Of a stretch of 64,000 nucleotides of DNA, positions 52,074-60,723 are shown piece by piece. The notes beneath the pieces were generated by a model that was not told the DNA's origin, did no database searches, and worked only from the letters and a program-made list of their open reading frames with translations. Origin of the DNA: Jiangella mangrovi (GTDB lineage Bacteria > Actinomycetota > Actinomycetes > Jiangellales > Jiangellaceae). The stretch spans positions 2,666,001 to 2,730,000 of the forward strand of contig NZ_JACHMM010000001.1 in the NCBI RefSeq assembly GCF_014204975.1. The letters run 5' to 3'. A program made the translations under genes and the position numbers. Each line of letters starts with the position of its first letter. The first letter of the stretch is position 1.

Positions 52074-53054
52074 ATGGACGCCTACCGCAGCCCGCTGCTG
52101 GCCACGCCCGGAGCCGTCGCGGCCACCGAGCCCGACGAGGGCGTGGCGGGGCACTACGGCGACCCGTTCCGCGAGCAGCGCCGGCTGGCCGCGGGCGAGG
52201 GCACGGTCGACCTCTCGCACCGGGCCGTCATGCGGGTGGGCGGGCCCGACCGGCTGACCTGGCTGCACCAGCTGCTCACCCAGCACCTGGAGCGCCTGGC
52301 ACCGCGCCAGGCGACCTCCGCGCTGGTCCTCGACGCCAACGGCCGGGTCGAGCACGCGCTGTACGGGGTCGACGACGGCGAGAGCTTCTGGTTCCACACC
52401 GAGCCGGCGTCGGCCGAGCCGCTGCGCGAGTACCTCGAGAAGATGAAGTTCTGGTCCCAGGTCGAGATCGCCGACGTGACCGATGAGTACGCCGTCGTGT
52501 GGGAGCCGGTCGCCACCGCCGCGGACAGTCACCTGAGCCGGGTCACCGAGCGCGGCCGCGACGTCTTCGTCCCGCGGGCCGAGCTGGCCGCGTACGCCGC
52601 CGGCACCGAGCTCGCCGGCGTGTGGGCGTACGAGGCGCTGCGCATCGAGGCGCACGAGCCGCGGGCCGGCCTCGACACCGACGACCGCACCATCCCGCAC
52701 GAGGTCGGCTGGATCGGCACCGCCGTCCACCTCGACAAGGGCTGCTACCGCGGCCAGGAGACCGTCGCCCGGGTGCACACGCTGGGACGGCCGCCGCGCC
52801 GCCTGGTGCTGCTGCACCTCGACGGCTCGGTCGACACGCTCCCCGAGCACGGCGCCCCCGTCGAGCTCGACGGGCGCACCGTCGGCACCGTCGGCTCGGC
52901 CGCCCGCCACCACGAGCTGGGCCCGGTCGCGCTCGCCGTCGTCAAGCGGAGCACGCCCGTCGACGCCGAGCTGCTGGCCGGCGGCGTGGCGGCCGCCCAG
53001 GAGGTCGTCGTCGACCCCGAGGTCGGCCTGCACGTCCGGACCCAGCTGCGCTGA
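52074..53054 (+). CDS. ygfZ: YgfZ/GcvT-like tetrahydrofolate-binding protein
   Basis: A 326-residue protein of the YgfZ family, which helps assemble or repair Fe-S clusters with folate. The diagnostic KGCYRGQE motif (Cys about 225) and the GcvT-like N-terminal LTWLHQLLTQHLERL are present. I take ATG 52074 (MDAYRSPLLA); the frame is open five codons upstream. In Mycobacterium a related gene (Rv0811c-Rv0813c area) sits near nitrobindin. Confidence 0.9.
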   Translation: MDAYRSPLLATPGAVAATEPDEGVAGHYGDPFREQRRLAAGEGTVDLSHRAVMRVGGPDRLTWLHQLLTQHLERLAPRQATSALVLDANGRVEHALYGVDDGESFWFHTEPASAEPLREYLEKMKFWSQVEIADVTDEYAVVWEPVATAADSHLSRVTERGRDVFVPRAELAAYAAGTELAGVWAYEALRIEAHEPRAGLDTDDRTIPHEVGWIGTAVHLDKGCYRGQETVARVHTLGRPPRRLVLLHLDGSVDTLPEHGAPVELDGRTVGTVGSAARHHELGPVALAVVKRSTPVDAELLAGGVAAAQEVVVDPEVGLHVRTQLR

Positions 53055-53064
53055 CGCTCGCCCG

Positions 53065-53910
53065 TCAGGCGGTGCGCCAGCCGAACTGGGGCTCGTAGCC
53101 GAGTACCCGGCGGGCCTTCTCGATCGACAGCAGCGTCTCGTGGTCGCCGAACTCGCGGCGGCGCTCGACGCCGGGGAAGACCTCGTCGAGCAGCTCGCCG
53201 TTGGGCCGTTCCATGACTGTGTCGGCGTTGGCGATGACGAACACGTCGGCGCCGGTCAGCGGGGCCTCGAGTGCGAGCCGGATCGCCTGCGCGGCGTCGC
53301 GGGCGTCGATGTAGCCCCACAGGTTCCACTTGCGCCGCAGCGCGTCGTCCTGGAACGAGGCGAACCGGGCGTAGTCCTCGGGGTCCATGACGTTCGACAG
53401 CCGCAGCCCGATCATCTTCTGCTCCGGGTCCCACCGGCAGAACTGCTCGGCCATGGTCTCGCCGACCAGTTTCGACAGCGAGTACGCGGTCTCGGGCCGG
53501 CCCGGGTACTCCTCGTCGACGGGGACGTACGGCGGCGGGGTGTCGAACGGCAGCCCGAGCACCGTCTCGCTGGACGCCCACACGACGTTCTTGATGCCGA
53601 GCCGGCGGGCCGCCTCGAACACGTTGTACGTGCTCAGCGTGTTCACCGAGAACGTGACGGGGTTCGGCGCCAGCCCCGGCGCGCGGATCGCGGCCAGGTG
53701 CACGATGCCCGTCACGTCGGAGATCCGGTCGTCGATGCCGGCGAACGCGGCCACCGTCTGCCCGTAGTCGGTGAGGTCGACGCGGCTGTGCCGGACCGAC
53801 GGGTCGGCCGGCGGCGCCAGGTCGACCGAGACGACGTCGTAGCCGTGCGCCGTCAGGTCCGCGACGCAGGCGCGTCCGGCCTGGCCGCTGCCACCGGTGA
53901 CGATGATCAT
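53065..53910 (-). CDS. NAD-dependent epimerase/dehydratase
   Basis: A 281-residue extended SDR with the Rossmann motif VTGGSGQAGRAC at the N-terminus, catalytic Ser-Tyr-Lys set (WASSETV, YSLSK) and a typical IDARDAAQAIRLALEAP segment. Likely acts on a nucleotide sugar or lactone; the substrate is unknown. Converges with ygfZ; the dtd gene is 19 nt upstream on the same strand. Confidence 0.88.
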   Translation of the reverse strand: MIIVTGGSGQAGRACVADLTAHGYDVVSVDLAPPADPSVRHSRVDLTDYGQTVAAFAGIDDRISDVTGIVHLAAIRAPGLAPNPVTFSVNTLSTYNVFEAARRLGIKNVVWASSETVLGLPFDTPPPYVPVDEEYPGRPETAYSLSKLVGETMAEQFCRWDPEQKMIGLRLSNVMDPEDYARFASFQDDALRRKWNLWGYIDARDAAQAIRLALEAPLTGADVFVIANADTVMERPNGELLDEVFPGVERRREFGDHETLLSIEKARRVLGYEPQFGWRTA

Positions 53911-53929
53911 GTGCGTGTCCTTTCGAGGG

Positions 53930-54376
53930 TCAGGCGTCGAGGATCAGGGTCACCGGGCCGTCGTTGACCAGGCTGACCCGCATGTCGGCGCCGAAGACGC
54001 CGGTCTCGACAGACGCGCCGAGCCCGCGCAACGCTGCGACGAACTCGGCCACGAGCGGCTCGGACACCGGTCCCGGCGCGGCGGCGCCCCAGGAAGGACG
54101 GCGGCCCTTCGCGGTGTCGGCGTAGAGCGTGAACTGGCTGACGACGAGGATCGGCGCGCCGACGTCGGACGCGGACCTCTCGTCGGCGAGGATCCGCAGG
54201 CCCCAGACCTTGCGGGCCAGCCGGGCCGCGGTGTCGCCGTCGTCGTCGTGGGTCACGCCGACGAGGACCAGCAGGCCCTGCCCGGCCGGGCCCCGGCCGT
54301 CGGGGTCGATCGCGCCGACGACGGTCCCGTCGACCGACACCGAGGCCGACGTCACCCGCTGCACGACCGCTCGCAT
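53930..54376 (-). CDS. dtd: D-aminoacyl-tRNA deacylase
   Basis: Removes D-amino acids from mischarged tRNA. The 148-residue protein has [17 protein letters not shown], the nucleophile/entry motif SQFTLYAD and the C-terminal NDGPVT loop. Length is normal. Divergent from the SDR gene by 89 nt. Confidence 0.95.
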   Translation of the reverse strand: MRAVVQRVTSASVSVDGTVVGAIDPDGRGPAGQGLLVLVGVTHDDDGDTAARLARKVWGLRILADERSASDVGAPILVVSQFTLYADTAKGRRPSWGAAAPGPVSEPLVAEFVAALRGLGASVETGVFGADMRVSLVNDGPVTLILDA

Positions 54377-54465
54377 GTCCCGAATCGTCGCACGCCCGGG
54401 TTCACGCCAACGCGGCGGCCGATTGCCGCCAGCATCCGCCGTCGGGCCGCCGGAGCATCGAGGGC

Positions 54466-55221
54466 ATGAACACGCACACGCACACCCCCTTGGACGGCCG
54501 GGTCGCGATGGTCGTCGGCGGCAGCCGCGGCATCGGCGCGGCGGTCGTCCGCCGGCTGGCCCGCGACGGCGCCGACGTCGGCTTCACCTACCTGCGCGAC
54601 TCCGCCGCGGCGGAGACGGTGGTGAAGGCGGTCGAGGCGGCCGGACGGCGGGCGCTCGCCCTGCCCGTCGACAGCGCCGACGCCGAGGCGCTGGCTGCCG
54701 CCGTCGACGCCGTCGCGGATCGGTTCGGCCGGCTGGACATCCTGGTCAACAGCGCCGCGCTCTACCCCGTCGGGCCGATCGACGAGCTCGGCGTCGAGGA
54801 GTTCGACCGCACCGTCGCGGTCAACGTCCGGGCGCCGTTCGTGGCGTCGACGGCGGCCGCGCGGCACATGACCGGCGGCGGCAGCATCGTCACCATCGGC
54901 AGCCTCGTCGCCGACCGGACGGTGTTCCCCGGCTACGGGCTCTACTCGATGAGCAAGACGGCTCTGGTCGGGCTGACCAAGGGGCTGGCCCGCGACCTCG
55001 GCGGCCGGGGCATCCGGGCCACCCTGGTGCACCCCGGGCCCACGGACACCGACCTCAACCCTGCGGACGGGCCGTACTCGGACGTCATCCGGTCGCACAC
55101 GGCGCTCGGCCGATACGCCGGCCCGGACGAGATCGCCGCCACCGTCGCGCACCTCGCCGGCGACGAGGGCCGCTTCATCACCGGGACGTCGGTGCTGGTG
55201 GACGGCGGTTTCACGGTCTGA
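54466..55221 (+). CDS. SDR-family oxidoreductase (3-oxoacyl-ACP reductase-like)
   Basis: A 251-residue short-chain dehydrogenase: GGSRGIGAA cofactor loop, NSAALYPVG (Asn), Ser in TIGSLV, Tyr-Lys in [10 protein letters not shown] and the C-terminal [12 protein letters not shown]. The N-terminus has [13 protein letters not shown]. Substrate unknown. The asparaginase gene follows after 70 nt that contain a 12-bp hairpin. Confidence 0.92.
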   Translation: MNTHTHTPLDGRVAMVVGGSRGIGAAVVRRLARDGADVGFTYLRDSAAAETVVKAVEAAGRRALALPVDSADAEALAAAVDAVADRFGRLDILVNSAALYPVGPIDELGVEEFDRTVAVNVRAPFVASTAAARHMTGGGSIVTIGSLVADRTVFPGYGLYSMSKTALVGLTKGLARDLGGRGIRATLVHPGPTDTDLNPADGPYSDVIRSHTALGRYAGPDEIAATVAHLAGDEGRFITGTSVLVDGGFTV

Positions 55222-55232
55222 CGGCGCGGGCG

Positions 55233-55291
55233 GTCGCTCCCTCGTGACAGGATCGTCGCACCGAATGGCGACGTGAAGGCGAGGGAGCGAC
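55233..55291 (+). promoter_or_regulatory. Hairpin hiding the asparaginase ribosome-binding site
   Basis: GTCGCTCCCTCG (55233-55244) and CGAGGGAGCGAC (55280-55291) are perfect complements; the second arm contains the GAGGGAG site and ends at the ATG 55292. An inner stem CGTCGC/GCGACG (55254-55259 with 55268-55273) supports folding. Could control translation, or end the SDR transcript. Confidence 0.55.
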
Positions 55292-56251
55292 ATGCACGCG
55301 GGCGACGCCGTCCTGGTGGCAGAAGTGGTCCGATCGGGGCTCGTCGAGTCCCGGCACCGGGGATCCGTCGTGGGTCTGAACGCCGACGGGACCGCCGCAT
55401 TCGCCGTCGGGGCCACCGAAGCACCCATGTACCCGCGGTCGTCGAACAAGCCGGCCCAGGCCGCCGCCATGCTCCGGCTCGGGCTGCCGCTCGACGGCGA
55501 GCTGCTCGCGCTGGCGGCGGCGAGCCACTCCGGCGAGCCGTTCCACCTCGACGGCGTGCGTCGCATCCTGGCCCTCGGCGGCCTCGACGTGCCGGCGCTG
55601 CGGAACACGCCGGGCTACCCGATCGACCCCGAGACCATGGTCGCGTACGTCCGCCAAGGCGGCGAGCCGTCGTCGCTGACGGCCGACTGCTCCGGCAAGC
55701 ACGCCGCCATGCTGCTCACCTGCGTCGTCAACTCGTGGCCGACCGACGGGTACCTCGATCCGGCCCACCCGCTGCAGGCCGCGATCGGTGCGACCGTGGC
55801 GGAGCTGGCCGGCGAGGCGGTCGCCCGCACGGGGGTCGACGGCTGTGGCGCGCCCCTGTTCGCCGTCACCCTCACCGGGCTGGCGCGGATGTTCCGCTCG
55901 CTCGCGCTGGCGGAGCCGGGGACCCCGGAACGTCGCGTCGTCGACGCGATCCAGGCGCACCCCGAGTACACCAGCGGCAGCACCCGCGACGAGGCCGAGC
56001 TGATCGGCGGCGTGCCCGGCCTGTTCTGCAAGGCCGGCGCCGAGGCCGTGCTGGCGGGCGCCCTCGACGACGGCCGCGCGTTCGCCCTGAAGATCGACGA
56101 CGGCGGCTTCCGCGCCCGCACGGTCGTCATGGTCGCCGCCCTCCAGCGCCTCGGCGTCGACGCCCCGGTGCTCGACAAGCTCGCCACCGCCCCCGTCCTC
56201 GGCGGCGGTGTCCCCGTCGGCGACCTCCGCGTCGCCATCGACTGGAACTGA
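55292..56251 (+). CDS. Asparaginase, type II-like (PF06089 family)
   Basis: A 319-residue asparaginase of the thermostable/Rhizobium-like family. Start AGDAVLVAEVVRSGLVESRHRG, SSNKPAQAAAMLRLG, ADCSGKHAAMLLTCVV and VDGCGAPLFAVTL carry the conserved Ser, Cys and Asp of the active site. Hydrolyses asparagine to aspartate and ammonia; the nearest regulator in the window that might control it is GlnR. ATG 55292 lies right after the hairpin. Confidence 0.9.
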   Translation: MHAGDAVLVAEVVRSGLVESRHRGSVVGLNADGTAAFAVGATEAPMYPRSSNKPAQAAAMLRLGLPLDGELLALAAASHSGEPFHLDGVRRILALGGLDVPALRNTPGYPIDPETMVAYVRQGGEPSSLTADCSGKHAAMLLTCVVNSWPTDGYLDPAHPLQAAIGATVAELAGEAVARTGVDGCGAPLFAVTLTGLARMFRSLALAEPGTPERRVVDAIQAHPEYTSGSTRDEAELIGGVPGLFCKAGAEAVLAGALDDGRAFALKIDDGGFRARTVVMVAALQRLGVDAPVLDKLATAPVLGGGVPVGDLRVAIDWN

Positions 56252-56307
56252 TCGACGCGCGGGTCAGTCCTCGGGCCGGACCGGCCCAGTCTCGCTATGG
56301 TGGTGTC

Positions 56308-56616
56308 ATGACCGCGACCGCTGAATCCTGGGGCGAGCTGCCCGGGCCGGTCGCGCCCAGTGCCATCCGTGCCGCGCTCCCACCCCAGGAGGCGGGCGAG
56401 TTCGACCGCGAGTACCGCCGCGCCATGGCCGAAGCGACCGAGTCGCTCGACCTCACGGGCGTTCTGACAATGCTCCGGCGCTGGCAGCGCGTGGTGTGGT
56501 CCGCTCAGGACCCCCAATCCCATCGGCGCATGCTCGATCACGCCGACCGGCTGTCCAGGGGCCAGGACGTTCCCACCGAGCCGTGGGAGACGACGAAGGC
56601 GCGGCTGTGCCTCTGA
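56308..56616 (+). CDS. DUF6247 family protein (likely antitoxin)
   Basis: A 102-residue acidic protein: PVAPSAIRAALPPQEAGEF, then an EYRRAMAEATES helix and VLTMLRRWQRVVW. In other actinomycetes DUF6247 genes precede RelE/ParE-type toxin genes, and here a decayed toxin start follows 1 nt after the stop. TATGGT ends 6 nt before ATG 56308, giving a leaderless start. Confidence 0.6.
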   Translation: MTATAESWGELPGPVAPSAIRAALPPQEAGEFDREYRRAMAEATESLDLTGVLTMLRRWQRVVWSAQDPQSHRRMLDHADRLSRGQDVPTEPWETTKARLCL

Positions 56617-56617
56617 C

Positions 56618-56692
56618 GTGTACGCCGTAGAGACGGTCGGCGAGGTCCTGGATCAGATCGCCGCCCTGCCGAAGGGCGTACTGCCGGGGTGC
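56618..56692 (+). pseudogene. 5' remnant of a RelE/ParE-type toxin gene
   Basis: From GTG 56618 the frame reads VYAVETVGEVLDQIAALP, which resembles the N-terminus of RelE-like toxins that follow DUF6247 genes (about 80-90 residues when intact). Similarity stops within 25 codons, and the frame then runs opposite to the permease gene. A 3' deletion of the toxin is inferred; the match is short. Confidence 0.45.
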
Positions 56693-56710
56693 TCTGGCTG
56701 GGCTGACCGT

Positions 56711-57973
56711 TCACGCCGGTGCGGAGCGGCGCCGCAGGAGCCGCCACAGGAGCATGACGACGGCGAGGACGGCGGCGCCGATCGCGACGGTCCGCCAGGG
56801 GAGCGACAGCGCGAGCAGCACGCACGAGACCAGCCCGATCGCCGACAGCCAACGCGGCCAGCGTCGTTCGGCCGCCGCCAGCCGCCAGGCGGCCGCGTTG
56901 GCCACCGCGTAGTAGACGAGCACCGCGAAGGCGCTGGCCGCGAGCGTCGTCGCGAGGTCGCCGACCAGCACGAACAGCACCGTCACGACCGCGGAGGCGA
57001 GCTCGGCGCGGTGCGGCACCCGGCGCCGCGCATGCACGGCCGCCAGCGCCCGGGGCAGATCGCCGGACGAGGCCATGGCGAACGCCGTCCGCCCGACGCC
57101 GGCCTGCAGCGACAGCAGCGCGCCGAGTGCCGCCACCGCGGCCGCGGCCACGACCACCGGTTCCAGCCAGCCGGCCCCCGCGGCCGCCGCGACCGCGCGC
57201 AGCGGGTCCGCGGCTGCCGCCGTCCCCGAGGCGCCGAGCACCAGCAGCACCGTCAGCCCGACCACCGCATACAGCACCAGCACCGCCGCCAGCGTGACGA
57301 CGACGGCGCGGGGGATCGAGGCCGGCTCGCGGACCTCCTCGCCCAGGGTCGTGATGCGGGCGTAGCCGGCGAATGCGTAGAACAGCACCGCCGCCGAGCC
57401 CAGCACGCCCAGCAGGCCGCCCGACGAGACGCCGGACGACCAGCCCGACGCCACCCCCGCGCCGCCCAGCCCGGTGACTACGACCACCGCCAGCACCACC
57501 ACGACCACGCCGACCAGCACCGCGCCCACCCGCGCCGTCTTCGTCACGCCCGCCAGGTTGACCGCCGTCACCGCCACGACCGCCGCCAGCGCGACCGCCA
57601 GGTCCTGCGACGGCCACAGGTACGCCCCGGCCGCGAGCGCCGCCGTCGCGCACGACGCGGACTTGCCCAGCACGAACGCGTAGCCGGCCAGCGCGCCCCA
57701 GACCTCGCCCAGCCGCAGCCGCCCGAAGTGGTAGGCGCCGCCGGCCTGCGGGTGCACCGCCGCGAGCTGCGCCGTCGACGTGGCGTTGCAGAAGGCGACG
57801 AACGCGGCGATCGCCAGCCCGGTCAGCAGCCAGGCGCCCGCGGCCTCGGCCGCCGGCTGCCAGGCGACGAAGACGCCGGTGCCGATCATGGCGCCGAGGC
57901 CGACGGCGACGGCGTCGCGGGTGCCGAGGCGGCGGGCCAGTCGCGAGTCCGGCGGTGGGGTCGATGGGCTCAC
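56711..57973 (-). CDS. APC-superfamily amino acid permease
   Basis: About 420 residues with 12 membrane segments. The first helix carries the substrate-gate motif GLGAMIGTGVFV, and FYAFAGYARITTLGEEVREPASIPRA (quoted in part as FAGYARITTLGEEV) is typical of amino acid/cation transporters. Specificity is unknown. GTG 57973 is taken (VSPSTPPPDSRLARR); the frame is open to 58042. The gene is divergent from the GH15-like gene. Confidence 0.88.
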   Translation of the reverse strand: MSPSTPPPDSRLARRLGTRDAVAVGLGAMIGTGVFVAWQPAAEAAGAWLLTGLAIAAFVAFCNATSTAQLAAVHPQAGGAYHFGRLRLGEVWGALAGYAFVLGKSASCATAALAAGAYLWPSQDLAVALAAVVAVTAVNLAGVTKTARVGAVLVGVVVVVLAVVVVTGLGGAGVASGWSSGVSSGGLLGVLGSAAVLFYAFAGYARITTLGEEVREPASIPRAVVVTLAAVLVLYAVVGLTVLLVLGASGTAAAADPLRAVAAAAGAGWLEPVVVAAAAVAALGALLSLQAGVGRTAFAMASSGDLPRALAAVHARRRVPHRAELASAVVTVLFVLVGDLATTLAASAFAVLVYYAVANAAAWRLAAAERRWPRWLSAIGLVSCVLLALSLPWRTVAIGAAVLAVVMLLWRLLRRRSAPA

Positions 57974-58065
57974 GGCACCATCATCGACACCAGCCCCAAC
58001 GTCGGGCGAACGAAGGGCGTCCGAACCGTGACCCGGCAGCAAACGTCCGAGAGGTCTGGACCACG

Positions 58066-58071
58066 TACGCT
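58066..58071 (+). promoter_or_regulatory. -10 box of the leaderless GH15-like gene
   Basis: TACGCT ends 6 nt before GTG 58078, with the -10/start geometry seen at the other leaderless genes. Confidence 0.6.
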
Positions 58072-58077
58072 GGTGTC

Positions 58078-59397
58078 GTGCGATCGTCCCGCCGCCTCGC
58101 GTGGCGCATTGGGCTCCCGGCGGTGATCCTCGTCATCGCCGCACTCAGCATGGCCCCGACCCGTGGGACGGTTCTGCAGCTGCGCGCCGACGGCGTCATG
58201 GTCGAGCCGGACGGTGGCGTGGCGACGGTGCCGGCCGACTCCGGCGCGGCGTTCATCCCCGGCACCAGCGTGCTCAGCAGCGCGAACCGGGCCGATCCCG
58301 CCACCGCCGCCCGCATCGACGCCGACCGCGACTGGCTGGCCGACGGCGTCATCCCCGGCCACGGCACCCGCTACCACGCCATGTCCGAGCGGGCGCTGCT
58401 CGACCTCCGCGCGCTGACCTCGCCGACGGGCGCGCTCATGGCCGCGCCGGTCACCGCCTGGAAGCACGTCTGGCCGCGCGACGCGTCGTTCGCGGCCGCC
58501 GCGTACGCCGTCACCGGCCACGACCGCGAGGCCGCCGACGTGCTCGGATTCCTTGCCCGCGTGGCCCCGTGGGACGGCGAGTGGGAGGCCCGCTACCTCG
58601 CCGACGGCTCCGGCCCGCCCGACGACCGCCCGAAGCAGCTCGACAGCGCCGGCTGGGTGCTCTGGGCCGTGTGGCTGGTGTCGCGCGAGGTCGAGCCCGA
58701 CGTCGCGGCCGAGATCCTCGAGGAGCTGCGCCCCGCGGTCATCGTTTCGGCCAACGCCCTGGTCCGGTCCCTCGACGACGACGGGCTGCCGGAGCCGTCG
58801 TCGGACTACTGGGAGAAGGACGAGTCCGACCTCACGCTCGGCGTGGCCGCGCCGGTCTCGCTCGGCCTGCGCGCGGCCCTGGCCCTCGCCCCGCTCATGG
58901 GTGTCGAGGACCCGTTCGTGTGGGACAACGCCGCCCGCCGCCTCGACGACGCCATCGAGCGCGAGTTCGGCCGGCACGGCTACCCGCGCACCCTGCCCGA
59001 CGGCGGCGCCGACGCCGCGGTCACCTTCCTCGCCCCGCCGTTCGCCCCGGCGACGCCGCAGGTCACCGATGCCGTGCGGGCGACGGAGATCGCGCTGCGG
59101 GTACCCAACGGCGGCCACCGCCCCGGCGAGGCCTGGCGCAAGGACGTCGACGTCGCGTGGACCCCCGAGACCGCGCTGCTCGCGCTGGCCATGGCCGGCA
59201 ACGGCGACTCCGCCGACGCCGACCGGCTGCTGACCTTCCTCGACACCTACCGCACGCCGCTCGGCTCGCTGCCCGAGAAGGTCGACGCCGAGGCCACACC
59301 GGCCTCCGTCGCACCGCTGGCCTGGACGTCGTCGCTGGTCCTGCTCACGCTGGCCGAGCTCGAGCGCGGCCTCCCGGTCGTCCCCGCCGCTCCCTAG
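58078..59397 (+). CDS. Exported GH15-like (glucoamylase family) protein
   Basis: A 439-residue protein with a signal-anchor helix (IGLPAVILVIAALSMA, about 11-27) and an (alpha/alpha)6-like barrel: WKHVWPRDASFAAAAYAVTG, SDYWEKDESDLTLG (candidate acid) and AWRKDVDVAWTPETALLALAM. Members hydrolyse alpha-glucosidic bonds or trehalose; the catalytic pair is not certain here. GTG 58078 is set by the leaderless -10 box. Confidence 0.8.
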   Translation: MRSSRRLAWRIGLPAVILVIAALSMAPTRGTVLQLRADGVMVEPDGGVATVPADSGAAFIPGTSVLSSANRADPATAARIDADRDWLADGVIPGHGTRYHAMSERALLDLRALTSPTGALMAAPVTAWKHVWPRDASFAAAAYAVTGHDREAADVLGFLARVAPWDGEWEARYLADGSGPPDDRPKQLDSAGWVLWAVWLVSREVEPDVAAEILEELRPAVIVSANALVRSLDDDGLPEPSSDYWEKDESDLTLGVAAPVSLGLRAALALAPLMGVEDPFVWDNAARRLDDAIEREFGRHGYPRTLPDGGADAAVTFLAPPFAPATPQVTDAVRATEIALRVPNGGHRPGEAWRKDVDVAWTPETALLALAMAGNGDSADADRLLTFLDTYRTPLGSLPEKVDAEATPASVAPLAWTSSLVLLTLAELERGLPVVPAAP

Positions 59398-59639
59398 CCG
59401 ACGCTCACGTGGCGACGCCTCGCAATCCGGCGCACGCCCGGGAATCCGACGCTTGCGGTCCGGATCTGGCAGCTATGCGCCGGATTCCGGGGTGTCCGCC
59501 GGTTCGCGGGCAGGAGCCTGGAAATGCGGGCCTGTCCGGGATCACAGGCGCACGTGGCGGGCCTGGAGGGTCACCTTGTACCGCAGCGCCTGCATGCTGC
59601 TCGCCATGATCAGCGCGACGGCGGTGGGCACCCCGCGCG

Positions 59640-59751
59640 GCATGGGCCGTTACCGGCCGCCGTGGCCCGGGCGGTCGGGGTCCGCGTACGGGACCTGCCG
59701 CTGACGCCGTCGTCGATCGTCGCCGCCATCGAACGTGACGAGGCTCGCTAG
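59640..59751 (+). pseudogene. Relic of a molybdenum hydroxylase C-terminus
   Basis: The frame ending at 59751 reads AVGVRVRDLPLTPSSIVAAI, like the last residues of xanthine dehydrogenase/CoxL-type large subunits. The 410-bp gap 59398-59807 holds no intact gene or signals apart from this and the promoter at its end. The match is short and could be chance. Confidence 0.3.
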
Positions 59752-59768
59752 CGCCGAGTTAGCATAGC

Positions 59769-59800
59769 GCTTGCATTTGCTTGCAAAAGTTAGCTACCGT
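59769..59800 (+). promoter_or_regulatory. Promoter with direct GCTTGCA repeats before the HTH gene
   Basis: GCTTGCA occurs at 59769-59775 and 59779-59785, 10 bp apart (one helical turn). TTGCAT (59771-59776) and TACCGT (59795-59800) form -35/-10 boxes with an 18-nt spacer, 7 nt before ATG 59808. The repeats cover the -35, a likely repressor site. Confidence 0.6.
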
Positions 59801-59807
59801 CGAGTAC

Positions 59808-60167
59808 ATGACGAAGGCCGGGATCGGCGAGTTCCTCCGCGAGCAGCGGCGCACCGCGCAGCTGTCGCTGCGGCAGCTGTCCGACCTCGCCGGCGTCAGC
59901 AACCCGTACCTGAGCCAGATCGAGCGCGGCCTGCGCAAGCCGTCGGCCGAGGTGCTCCAGCAGATCGCCAAGGCGCTGCGGATCTCCTCCGAGGCGCTCT
60001 ACGTCCGGGCCGGCCTGCTGGACGAACCCAGCGGTGACCACAGCGTCGAGGACGCCGTCCTGGCCGACCCGCACCTCGACGAGCAGCAGAAGCGTGCGCT
60101 GCTCGACGTGTACGCGTCGTTCCGCGCCGCCACCAGCGCGCGGCACGGCACCGAGAGAGAAGGTTGA
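59808..60167 (+). CDS. XRE-family HTH regulator (Rv0474-like)
   Basis: A 119-residue regulator with an N-terminal XRE helix-turn-helix (about 5-60; LREQRRTAQLSLRQLSDLAG, VSNPYLSQIERGLRKPS) and a short C-terminal helical tail. The order XRE regulator, HbhA-like protein, DUF2516 protein is that of Rv0474-Rv0476 in Mycobacterium. Leaderless ATG 59808; its stop overlaps the hbhA-like ATG (TGATG). Confidence 0.9.
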   Translation: MTKAGIGEFLREQRRTAQLSLRQLSDLAGVSNPYLSQIERGLRKPSAEVLQQIAKALRISSEALYVRAGLLDEPSGDHSVEDAVLADPHLDEQQKRALLDVYASFRAATSARHGTEREG

Positions 60168-60652
60168 TGGAGATGTCTGCCACCGAGACCAACGAGACCA
60201 CCGAGGCCAACGCCGACCGCAAGCCGCTCTTCGCGGCCGCCGGTGCTGCCGACGCGGCCGTCGAGGCGCTGCGCCACCTGCCGGGTCGCGTCGCCGAGGC
60301 CGTCAACGACGAGAAGCTGCGTGCCGAGTTCCGCACCCGCTTCGCCGACCTCCCCGCCGACGTCAAGGCGTTCCGCGAGGGCCTGCCGGACCTGCTGCTC
60401 ACGGCGCAGGCCAAGGCCGCCGACCTCCCGCAGAAGGTCCGCGAGCTGCTGACCGAGGCCGGTCGCGAGGCCGGCAAGGCCTACGACGGCTTCGCCACCC
60501 GCGGCGAGGGCGTCGTCACCAAGCTCCGCGCCGAGTACGGCCCGTCGGTCGAGACCGCCGTCGCGAACCTGCGCGGCAAGGTCGCCGACGCCGCCGACGA
60601 GGTCGCCGGGATCACCGAGAAGGCCGCCGACGACCTCAAGACCAAGCGCTGA
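60167..60652 (+). CDS. HbhA-like coiled-coil protein
   Basis: A 161-residue helical protein (about 20-155) with long amphipathic coiled-coil sequence (LPADVKAFREGLPDLLLTAQ, KAADLPQKVRELLTEAG) and a basic end (DDLKTKR), shorter in Lys-Pro-Ala repeats than mycobacterial HbhA. It may be a surface or lipid-binding structural protein. GAGAGAAGG precedes ATG 60167. Closed by a 16-bp hairpin. Confidence 0.78.
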   Translation: MEMSATETNETTEANADRKPLFAAAGAADAAVEALRHLPGRVAEAVNDEKLRAEFRTRFADLPADVKAFREGLPDLLLTAQAKAADLPQKVRELLTEAGREAGKAYDGFATRGEGVVTKLRAEYGPSVETAVANLRGKVADAADEVAGITEKAADDLKTKR

Positions 60653-60664
60653 CCTCGGCGCACA

Positions 60665-60702
60665 CCGGGAGTCGCCGCCGTTCCGACGGTGGTGACTCCC
60701 GG
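60665..60702 (+). terminator. Terminator after the hbhA-like gene
   Basis: Arms 60665-60680 and 60687-60702 pair over 16 bp (two G-U) around a 6-nt loop, 12 nt after the stop. Confidence 0.8.
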
Positions 60703-60711
60703 TCGATCACG

Positions 60712-60717
60712 TAGAGT
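60712..60717 (+). promoter_or_regulatory. -10 box of the leaderless DUF2516 gene
   Basis: TAGAGT ends 6 nt before ATG 60724. It lies right after the terminator of the previous gene, giving this gene its own promoter. Confidence 0.6.
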
Positions 60718-60723
60718 GGCGCC

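Noticed and set aside
60164-60166. TTG start for the HbhA-like gene
   Set aside because: ATG 60167 has better spacing to GAGAGAAGG and overlaps the previous stop as TGATG.
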